Source: Candidatus Zophobacter franzmannii (GTDB taxonomy: Bacteria > Cloacimonadota > Cloacimonadia > Cloacimonadales > JAFGVF01). From it: 5,291 nt of DNA. The translations under genes were made by a program, and so were the position numbers. Positions within the stretch are counted from its first letter, which is position 1. Each line of letters begins with the position of its first letter. The notes under the pieces are model-generated. The model was given only the letters and a program-made list of their open reading frames with translations. It searched no databases and was not told the DNA's origin. Location: positions 1 through 5,291 of the forward strand of contig JAVCCX010000162.1 of NCBI GenBank assembly GCA_030765245.1, written 5' to 3'. Below, in pieces: positions 1 to 5,291 of this stretch.

Positions 1-1901
1 AATAGATAGTTCTCATACTCTTCATCAGTTAACAGTAAGGAATAATTAATACTAGGAATAAACTGTTTCCATTGCTTAATTTGTGAATTAAAGCGAAGAT
101 AATTTTGTTTGAAGAGTGATTGCCCCACTTTTCTCTTAAGAATGAGACTTGGTTGAAAGTGCTCGTAAAAGTTAAACGATAGGCTCGAGTTAATCTCTGA
201 AATAGCTACATCGTCAGTTACTGGAATGTATGTTAAATCATAGGTGTCTGCTGAGTTTATGATATCAGCAAATGTATATCTATTCTTCTGTTGATAAGAA
301 GCTGAAAAAAGAAGGTGTGGTTTAACTCTATTCCAATCCGGGTAAATACTAGCTTCAGCATATCCTAACCAAGCAGTGTTATCACCGTCATCTATATCTG
401 AGAAAGTATTCTCATCATTTCCTGTAACCATAGTTTCAGCTTTAACTTTATAGAAGGTCCCACTATACACAGCGGACATATCAATGTTATATTTACTTTC
501 CGGAGCTGTAAGTTCTTTGAGAGGTTTCCATTCCCCAAGATTATCTCCACTATACTCAAAAACATTTGGTGGAATCTCGGAATAACTTCCTAGTCCGATA
601 CCAACATAAGTGAAGCTGATATTATAAATACCTAATGAGTCGGAGTAGACATAATATGAACCGTCAGGCGATTCAATATACAAGCCACTACCGGGTTCTA
701 ACTCCTGACTGACACCATCTACCATTACTACTCCATCTCCGCCTATTCGTAATGCATCCTTATCAGAATCAGAAAACTCATCTTCTAAGGGTTGATTCTT
801 ATCATCAACTTTTGCAATCAAGTAGGTACTGAGTGTAAATCTATCTCCCAATCTAATGGAGTTCTCTGCTAAATACAAGTTTTGCAAGTACTTTTCATTT
901 GAATACTGATAAGTAACTCTAATATCGGTATTTGATGTTACAATATCCTCGAATGTAATTGTCCCTTCTGAATAATCTATAGTATAGTTTCTCCCTCTTT
1001 CTCCCAAGGCTCCATTGATGTACACAGCTTCTGAACCAGGGACAATCAGGAGATTATAAGGTACACCTTCAATCGACAGATAGTATGGCCCTTGCTTGCC
1101 ATCAATACAACTGAAACTATTCTCTGCATTTTTAGCTTTGGAAATAGCCATGGAACCACCGATTCGGAACTTATCATCATAGATCGCTTTCAGCCCTTCA
1201 TAAGATGATTTGTAGTTGATAAACCGGGTTCCTTTATACTCAGTCTCCAAATCACCAAAAGAGAGTTCATATTGCTTCCCATACAACCTTATGTAAATCT
1301 CATCTAAATTGCTTAGTTCTTTTGAGTTGCCTTCCGGAGAGATCGGGGACTCACTATCCGACAGTTGTGCCTCGATATTAATATTGTCACTGATTTCACC
1401 CTTAAGTTTTAGATAAAGTGATTGGTCAAGATCAACACCCTTATTTCTTGATACTGATATTGAGAATGTCTTTGAACCTGATACTATTAAATTTCCTGAT
1501 GAATGAAAGAGGTCTCTTCTAGGTCTAATCTTTTTTATATCGAGACTATCAGATAGGACCACCTTCTTATAATAGAAAAAGCTCTCTGTTAGACTTTTGG
1601 GAAAGATTGTGTATTCTACTTCAGTTAAACCAATGACTGGGCTTAGATAGGTGATATAACCCTTAGAATAGTCAATAAGATAATCAATATCTCTAATCAA
1701 AGTTAGAGTATCCTGGTAAACAATCTCAGAATTCAACATAATAGGTGAGCTTGAAAGAGGATAAGTATCAGAATCTGATGAAACAGTAATCTCATCAGTT
1801 CTGATTAGGGGAGACCTAAATGATTTAGCATACACATTAGCATTAATCAATAAGACTATGCTTATGATTAAAATCGTGTATTGCCATTTAGTAAATCTCA
1901 C
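1..1901 (-). CDS. Large exported beta-rich outer-membrane protein of an uncharacterised family (3' end beyond window)
   Basis: This is an uninterrupted frame of 633 codons plus two bases, starting at GTG 1899-1901 and leaving the window without a stop. The start is supported by GGAG at 1912-1915, ten bases upstream, and by the signal peptide that follows: basic N-terminus, hydrophobic residues 9-19, and a probable cleavage site after VYA (residue 25). Two copies of a 28-residue module lie at residues 58-85 and 290-317, sharing a DY-x-x-G-x-I-T core. Residues 180-219 hold a motif reading SDSESPISPEGN followed by LDEIYIRL and FGDLE. Residues 376-390 and 495-508 are acidic (SDSDKD, DIDDGDN). Residues 432-464 hold two YVGIGLGSY-like units. 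From about 475 on, alternating hydrophobic and aromatic stretches suggest transmembrane beta strands. I recall these motifs from very large hypothetical outer-membrane proteins of FCB-type candidate phyla; no function is established to my knowledge. It is the last visible gene of the ispG cluster, one base after the Nudix stop. SprA-like or LptD-like translocons are alternatives I cannot exclude. The gene call is firm; the location is inferred. Confidence 0.85.
   Translation of the reverse strand, partial: MRFTKWQYTILIISIVLLINANVYAKSFRSPLIRTDEITVSSDSDTYPLSSSPIMLNSEIVYQDTLTLIRDIDYLIDYSKGYITYLSPVIGLTEVEYTIFPKSLTESFFYYKKVVLSDSLDIKKIRPRRDLFHSSGNLIVSGSKTFSISVSRNKGVDLDQSLYLKLKGEISDNINIEAQLSDSESPISPEGNSKELSNLDEIYIRLYGKQYELSFGDLETEYKGTRFINYKSSYEGLKAIYDDKFRIGGSMAISKAKNAENSFSCIDGKQGPYYLSIEGVPYNLLIVPGSEAVYINGALGERGRNYTIDYSEGTITFEDIVTSNTDIRVTYQYSNEKYLQNLYLAENSIRLGDRFTLSTYLIAKVDDKNQPLEDEFSDSDKDALRIGGDGVVMVDGVSQELEPGSGLYIESPDGSYYVYSDSLGIYNISFTYVGIGLGSYSEIPPNVFEYSGDNLGEWKPLKELTAPESKYNIDMSAVYSGTFYKVKAETMVTGNDENTFSDIDDGDNTAWLGYAEASIYPDWNRVKPHLLFSASYQQKNRYTFADIINSADTYDLTYIPVTDDVAISEINSSLSFNFYEHFQPSLILKRKVGQSLFKQNYLRFNSQIKQWKQFIPSINYSLLLTDEEYENYL
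1826..1901 (-). other. Sec signal peptide of the large outer-membrane protein
   Basis: Residues 1-25 begin with MRFTKWQYT, continue through a hydrophobic core ILIISIVLLI and end in NANVYA, which fits signal peptidase I cleavage between A25 and K26 (V at -3, A at -1). No lipobox cysteine is present, so this is not a lipoprotein. It supports GTG 1899-1901 as the true start, because the next possible starts would cut into or remove the hydrophobic core. Confidence 0.75.
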
Positions 1902-1915
1902 TCTAATAAAACTCC
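1902..1915 (-). promoter_or_regulatory. Ribosome binding site region for the GTG-initiated large protein
   Basis: GGAG at 1912-1915 lies inside the last codons of the Nudix gene, ten bases before GTG 1899-1901. With only one base between the Nudix stop (1903-1905) and this GTG, ribosomes finishing the Nudix gene could restart here. The ATG a few bases further on (1885-1887) is out of frame. Confidence 0.55.
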
Positions 1916-2364
1916 ACAGTGTGATCGCTTAGTTTCTTATTCTTATATATGAACTTTGCTGAAAAGAACTTACCACCCAGTAACCACCTAAGGAAATAGT
2001 GGTCTCCTTCCCAAAGAGGGAGATTAAAAATGTTGTTATCATCAATCCATTCAAGATTACCTTCATCACACTCGATAATCTCTCCACTGAAACTCGTAAC
2101 TTCAAAGAGGTAAACATACCAGTCATTTTCTCCATCAAAGAGGGGGAAGGTTATAATGCCTGCAAATCTTTGTTTTAGAATATCAAGTCCGCTTTCTTCC
2201 TTTACTTCACGAATCGCACACTCTTCCGGAGATTCACCGTCTTCAACTTTTCCACCCATTCCATTCCATTTGCCTTGATGGATATCGTTTACTTTTTTCA
2301 CACGATGGAGCATAAGAGTTTGTCTGTCTTTTCTAAGGTAACATAGTGTTGCTAAGATCTTCAT
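1903..2364 (-). CDS. MutT/MTH1-like Nudix hydrolase, probable 8-oxo-dGTP-type nucleotide diphosphatase
   Basis: This 153-residue cytosolic protein has a perfect Nudix box, G-x5-E-x7-REVKEESGL, at residues 38-60. E53, E56 and E57 are the expected metal-binding glutamates that position Mg2+ for hydrolysis of a nucleoside diphosphate linkage. GKWNGMGG (31-38) just before the box, the EGNLEWID segment (101-108) and LPLWEGDHYFLRWLL (115-129) resemble the layout of human MTH1, where W32-N33 and W117-P-D119-D120 line the nucleobase pocket. Here the second element reads W-E-G-D, so only the second aspartate is kept. The likely role is sanitising oxidised nucleotides, but the exact substrate cannot be read from sequence. 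ATG 2362-2364 follows AAAGG at 2371-2375 with a six-base spacer. It lies 14 bases after the omp85 stop and one base before the next gene, so it is co-transcribed with envelope genes to which it has no obvious functional tie. The length is normal for the family. Confidence 0.9.
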   Translation of the reverse strand: MKILATLCYLRKDRQTLMLHRVKKVNDIHQGKWNGMGGKVEDGESPEECAIREVKEESGLDILKQRFAGIITFPLFDGENDWYVYLFEVTSFSGEIIECDEGNLEWIDDNNIFNLPLWEGDHYFLRWLLGGKFFSAKFIYKNKKLSDHTVEFY

Positions 2365-2378
2365 AATAAGCCTTTAAT

Positions 2379-4055
2379 CTATAATTTAGTTTCAATTCCA
2401 AAATGGAGCATACCATTCATGGGATTAGTCCAATCTTTTGAATCATAACCTAGGGCATAATCTAAACCCAGCATTCCAATAGCTGTTCTTATTCTCAAAC
2501 CAAACCCGGTACCAATAAGGTTGAATTCTGAGTAATCAGTGTCGTTATCATTGAATTGATATACGCCATAATCAAAGAAGAGATGTACTCTCGAATCTTT
2601 GCTGAGTAAATACCTGAGTTCTAGATTACTCCATGCAGTGAAGTAACCCTTGAATCTATTCTCAGAGAACCCCCTAAGTGAATTAAATCCACCAAGTGTG
2701 AATAGATTATAGGTATCCACGTCATGTGAGGTTAAGTAATTCCCGTGAAGACCTAAAGCAATAACAGTTTTGGGTAAAATCTGTTCGTAGTTTATCCATG
2801 ATATCTCAGTACTTTCTCTATGATCTGTGATTGAATCAACTTTGGCATAAGTATATTTGAAGTTAATATCCAGAACCATGCCATTTGAGGGATTTAAATA
2901 GTAATTCACATTATTATAGTTCCAAAGAACTCCAGCAGAATATTGTTTCTCCGGTGTTATTAATATCGGTCGTCTAGAACCGGCAGTTATATCACTAAAG
3001 CCTAACTCAATACCATACCTATTTCTTAGATTGTAGTAGTAGAATTGTGATTTAACACCCGTATCTACATATGTTGAGTCTTGCTCAATTCGGTTAAGTG
3101 TGATGTTTCCCCCAATGGGGAAGTCATTCGGACCTGAATCCTCGTAATAAAGTTTTAGTTCCGAATAATCGTTTGCAAGGCTCTCCCAATTGAAGTGTAG
3201 GTTCCTATCAGTTCCAAAGAGATTTAGGAATTTCAAGTTTACAAAGCCACTGAAATTCTTTTCAACATTCTCAGAATTATCATATCCTGCAATTCCTGAG
3301 ATATATGTCATTTTATCTTCTTTTACATCGAAAAGGAGTGTGTTCTCATCTATAGGAACAATGTCGCACGATTTAATGAACTCCTTTCTCCTAATGTTCT
3401 CTGAGGCTTGGTCTAAAATCTCTGGAGAAATTACGGGTTGCCGATCTATGCCGGAGAGCTTAATTAATGTTTTGTCTTTAGTGACTTTGTTACCTCTAAA
3501 AGTGTAATTGCTGAAACGGCATGGTTTACCTTCTTCAATGGTGAAAGTTGCAACACTATTTGAGCCACTATATTCGATACTGTGTAGGTTTGATGATGCA
3601 AAGAGATAATTCCTGCTAATGTACAAATCAATAATCTGTTTATTTATATACGATAATTCACTTAAAGATATACTAGCTGGAGGGTTCAGCTTTTCTAAGA
3701 GTTTGTCATCGGTGAAGTAGTAATTACCTTCAAAGTCGAGTTTATCAATGTAGATAGATTCTTCATTTTCAATTACAAACTCTAAACTTAATTTGTTCTG
3801 CCCTGTTGGTGATATTATAGGTTGATAAACCTTTGTTTTATAGAGTCCAAGTCTGTTATAATAGTCTGCGATTAACGAGAGGTCACCGGTTACATTCTCA
3901 GAGGAGTATTCAGTCCCGACTCTAGATTGGATAATTGAAAGAAGTACTTTATCTGAGACAACACTATTACCTGAGAATTGGACTACTGATATTTGAGCTC
4001 CATTCAAGGGATAGAGACATAAGAGTATGAGTAAAACTATGAAGTATTTAGTCAT
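2379..4055 (-). CDS. Omp85-family outer-membrane assembly protein (BamA/TamA type) with three POTRA domains
   Basis: This 558-residue protein starts with a signal peptide (hydrophobic residues 5-17, cleavage probably after A20). Three POTRA-like repeats follow at about residues 21-98, 99-176 and 177-248. Each has the beta-strand plus G-N opening (VVQFSGN, KLDFEGN, YTFRGN) and ends in a strand (LEFVIENEE, ATFTIEEGK, LLFDVKEDK). Residues 249-558, about 310 in all, match a 16-stranded barrel. SLRGF at 459-463 is the loop-6 signature (VRGF/Y in most members), and FFDYG at 493-497 is also typical. Omp85 proteins insert beta-barrels into the outer membrane, with the POTRA domains in the periplasm. 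Three POTRAs and this length resemble TamA more than five-POTRA E. coli BamA, but POTRA number varies between phyla, so no symbol is given. The C-terminal residue is Leu rather than the usual Phe or Trp. ATG 4053-4055 overlaps the ispG stop by eight bases and has no visible Shine-Dalgarno, which suggests translational coupling. Confidence 0.92.
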   Translation of the reverse strand: MTKYFIVLLILLCLYPLNGAQISVVQFSGNSVVSDKVLLSIIQSRVGTEYSSENVTGDLSLIADYYNRLGLYKTKVYQPIISPTGQNKLSLEFVIENEESIYIDKLDFEGNYYFTDDKLLEKLNPPASISLSELSYINKQIIDLYISRNYLFASSNLHSIEYSGSNSVATFTIEEGKPCRFSNYTFRGNKVTKDKTLIKLSGIDRQPVISPEILDQASENIRRKEFIKSCDIVPIDENTLLFDVKEDKMTYISGIAGYDNSENVEKNFSGFVNLKFLNLFGTDRNLHFNWESLANDYSELKLYYEDSGPNDFPIGGNITLNRIEQDSTYVDTGVKSQFYYYNLRNRYGIELGFSDITAGSRRPILITPEKQYSAGVLWNYNNVNYYLNPSNGMVLDINFKYTYAKVDSITDHRESTEISWINYEQILPKTVIALGLHGNYLTSHDVDTYNLFTLGGFNSLRGFSENRFKGYFTAWSNLELRYLLSKDSRVHLFFDYGVYQFNDNDTDYSEFNLIGTGFGLRIRTAIGMLGLDYALGYDSKDWTNPMNGMLHFGIETKL

Positions 4056-5106
4056 TAAGAGAAGATTGGATTAGAGATAATAATTCTGTCATGAGATTGG
4101 CCTCTGCAACCTTTTTTACAATTTCTCCTTTCTTGAAAAGTAAGCCTTCACCATTACCACCGGCTATTCCAAAATCAGCTTCCCTTGCTTCTCCAGGTCC
4201 ATTTACGATACACCCCATGACTGCAATTTTCAGATTAAGGTCTGAGTAGGGGATAAGGGCTTTTTCTACTTGCTCAGCCAATTGGATGAGATCAATGCTT
4301 GTTCTACCACAGGTTGGACAGGAGATGATTTGCATGCCATCTCTAAGCTCTAAACATTTAAGTATCTCTTTAGCAATAATGATTTCATCGACCGGGTCTC
4401 CTGTGAGTGATACTCTAATTGTATCCCCAATTCCATCAGCAAGTAATGAACCAATACCGAGAGAGGATTTGACTGTTGCGGATAGTTTAGTGCCGGCTTC
4501 AGTAATTCCTAAATGAAGGGGATAATCAACTTCTTGGCTCAGCAGTCTATAACTCTCAAGCATAGTATTTACATCAGAGCTCTTAACCGATATCTTCATC
4601 TGGTCATAATTAAGCTTCTCTAAGATTCGTATATGCTCCAAAGCACTTTCAACAATAGCTTTAGGGGTGACTCCATACTTTAGAATAATCTGTTTAGATA
4701 AAGAGCCTGCATTAACTCCAATTCTAATTGGGATGTTTCTCTCTCGAGCTGCTGCAACAACTTCTTTAACATTACTTTCAGAACCTATGTTCCCAGGATT
4801 AATTCTTAATCCATGAACACCTGCTTCAATAGCTCCCAATGCTAGTTTATAATCAAAGTGAATATCTGCTATTAGTGGTATATTCGTCCCTTTTATTATC
4901 TCCGGGATCGCTTTAACAGAAGCAAAATCAGGCACAGCACATCGTACAATATCACATCCGGCTTGAGTTAATTTATTGATTTGATCTATTGTCTTCTTAA
5001 TATCATCTGTTCGTGTATTGGTCATTGATTGGATTGAAATAGGAGCATCACCACCTATTGGAACATCACCAATGAATATCTTCTTTGTTAGTTTTCTCTT
5101 TATCAT
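4048..5106 (-). CDS. ispG: 4-hydroxy-3-methylbut-2-enyl diphosphate synthase (IspG/GcpE)
   Basis: IspG is a cytosolic [4Fe-4S] enzyme that reductively converts 2-C-methyl-D-erythritol 2,4-cyclodiphosphate to HMBPP, the penultimate step of the MEP isoprenoid pathway. The 352-residue protein is collinear with E. coli IspG over nearly its whole length: APISIQSMTNTRTDD (21-35), LIADIHFDY (78-86), LRINPGNIG (100-108), IPIRIGVNAGSL (125-136), LHLGITEAG (197-205) and GIGDTIRVSLTGDPVDE (225-241). The cluster ligands are C263 and C266 (SCPTCGR), C299 and E306 (GCIVNGPGE). It is the compact two-domain form without the large inserted domain. I chose ATG 5104-5106 because GAGG at 5113-5116 sits six bases upstream and the following MIKRKLTKKIFIGDVPIGG matches the usual N-terminus. 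An in-frame TTG at 5155-5157 would add 17 poorly conserved residues and lacks a Shine-Dalgarno. It is the first gene of the cluster, and its TAA lies inside the start of the omp85 gene. Confidence 0.97.
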   Translation of the reverse strand: MIKRKLTKKIFIGDVPIGGDAPISIQSMTNTRTDDIKKTIDQINKLTQAGCDIVRCAVPDFASVKAIPEIIKGTNIPLIADIHFDYKLALGAIEAGVHGLRINPGNIGSESNVKEVVAAARERNIPIRIGVNAGSLSKQIILKYGVTPKAIVESALEHIRILEKLNYDQMKISVKSSDVNTMLESYRLLSQEVDYPLHLGITEAGTKLSATVKSSLGIGSLLADGIGDTIRVSLTGDPVDEIIIAKEILKCLELRDGMQIISCPTCGRTSIDLIQLAEQVEKALIPYSDLNLKIAVMGCIVNGPGEAREADFGIAGGNGEGLLFKKGEIVKKVAEANLMTELLSLIQSSLND

Positions 5107-5112
5107 TTGAAT

Positions 5113-5118
5113 CCTCAC
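5113..5118 (-). promoter_or_regulatory. Ribosome binding site that fixes the ispG start
   Basis: GTGAGG, containing the core GAGG at 5113-5116, lies six bases upstream of ATG 5104-5106. This is near-ideal spacing and is the main reason to prefer this ATG over the in-frame TTG 51 bases upstream. Confidence 0.75.
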
Positions 5119-5124
5119 TAATGC

Positions 5125-5157
5125 ATAATAAGGAAAACACTCAACATTAAGAGTCAA
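5125..5157 (-). promoter_or_regulatory. Possible promoter of the ispG cluster (weak)
   Basis: Between the upstream terminator and the ispG ATG there is a good -35-like TTGACT (5152-5157) and a -10-like TATTAT (5125-5130), but they are 21 bases apart, longer than the usual 16-18. Transcription from this -10 would start close to the ribosome binding site and give a very short leader. The position is right for a cluster promoter, since a terminator lies just upstream, but the exact elements are uncertain and the lineage's consensus is unknown. Confidence 0.3.
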
Positions 5158-5171
5158 GGAAAATTAGATAT

Positions 5172-5196
5172 AAAAAAGGGAAGCAATAAGCTTCCC
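5172..5196 (-). terminator. Rho-independent terminator of the gene upstream of ispG
   Basis: On the minus strand GGGAAGC (5190-5196) pairs perfectly with GCTTCCC (5178-5184) across a five-base TTATT loop. Six T residues follow at 5172-5177. The hairpin begins 25 bases after the stop of the partial upstream gene, as expected for its 3' end. On the plus strand the same hairpin is followed by TAATATG rather than a T run, so it is directional. It insulates the ispG cluster from upstream transcription. Confidence 0.9.
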
Positions 5197-5221
5197 TAAT
5201 ATGTTTTGATAAAGCAGTAAA

Positions 5222-5291
5222 CTATTTAAGCATACCGTCAAGTATTACACTAAAGGCTAGCTTCACACTCTTATCAATATTAAACTTATGA
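5222..5291 (-). CDS. C-terminal end of an unidentified gene (5' part beyond window)
   Basis: Only the last 22 codons and a TAG stop (5222-5224) are in the window. The encoded tail contains NIDKSVKLAFSVILDGMLK, which looks like an amphipathic helix ending the protein. It is the only minus-strand frame that stays open across this end and stops shortly before the terminator, which is why I read it as a real gene end. The SVILDGML pattern is loosely like the last helix of TetR-family regulators, but 22 residues cannot support a family call. The terminator downstream suggests it is not co-transcribed with ispG. Confidence 0.6.
   Translation of the reverse strand, partial: HKFNIDKSVKLAFSVILDGMLK

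Noticed and set aside
1929..2138. 69-codon minus-strand frame within the Nudix gene
   Set aside because: It overlaps the Nudix box-bearing gene in another frame, has no recognisable motif, and its product looks like an out-of-frame shadow.
3190..3507. 105-codon plus-strand frame opposite the omp85 gene
   Set aside because: It is antisense to the POTRA3/barrel boundary of a well-supported gene, with no family features and no convincing context.
4016..4055. Omp85 protein as a lipoprotein because of Cys13 in its signal peptide
   Set aside because: The residues before the Cys are L-L rather than the small residue required at -1 of a lipobox; a signal peptidase I site after A20 fits better.
4286..4516. 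76-codon plus-strand frame opposite ispG
   Set aside because: It is antisense to conserved IspG coding sequence including the first cluster cysteines, so its openness follows from the ispG codons.
5117..5144. Alternative promoter using TTGAGT (5139-5144) as -35
   Set aside because: At 17 bases spacing the -10 would be TTAGTG, a poor match overlapping the ribosome binding site.
5178..5200. The hairpin read as a plus-strand terminator
   Set aside because: The stem is palindromic, but on the plus strand it is followed by TAATATG with no T run; only the minus strand has the six-T tail.
1..5291. CRISPR arrays, tRNA or rRNA genes, insertion sequences, phage or defence genes
   Set aside because: No direct repeat arrays, cloverleaf-like RNA sequence, transposase motifs or terminal inverted repeats were seen; nearly all of the window is explained by envelope and housekeeping genes.

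Overview
This window is an AT-rich stretch of bacterial DNA in which every gene lies on the minus strand. Read in the direction of transcription (high to low coordinates), it holds: the last 22 codons of an unidentified gene; a Rho-independent terminator; and then a tightly packed four-gene cluster. The cluster is ispG (isoprenoid synthesis, Fe-S enzyme), an Omp85-family outer-membrane insertase with three POTRA domains, a small MutT/MTH1-like Nudix hydrolase, and a large exported beta-rich protein that runs off the low-coordinate edge with no stop codon.

The cluster looks like one transcription unit. The junctions are an 8-base overlap (ispG/omp85), a 14-base gap (omp85/nudix) and a 1-base gap (nudix/large protein). 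No terminator-like hairpin was seen inside it. The terminator upstream of ispG separates it from the preceding gene, so the promoter probably lies in the roughly 65 bases between the terminator and the ispG ATG. No promoter with ideal spacing is visible there.

The organism is clearly diderm: it has an Omp85 barrel and two Sec signal peptides on envelope proteins, and it makes isoprenoids by the MEP pathway. The compact IspG lacks the large inserted domain that I recall from Bacteroidota, Chlamydiae and plants. The large outer-membrane protein carries motifs that I associate with giant uncharacterised proteins of FCB-group and neighbouring candidate phyla (Cloacimonadota, Zixibacteria, KSB1, Gemmatimonadota and similar). 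A Cloacimonadota-like or other non-Bacteroidota FCB-group lineage is my best guess, with low confidence at phylum level.

The low-coordinate 1.9 kb is the most interesting part. It is a continuous reading frame of at least 633 codons that begins with GTG and has no stop inside the window. It combines a signal peptide, two ungapped copies of a 28-residue module, several conserved-looking motifs and a beta-barrel-like C-terminal half. It lies directly downstream of an Omp85 insertase, so the two may work together, as client and inserter or as parts of one envelope machine. That link is inference.
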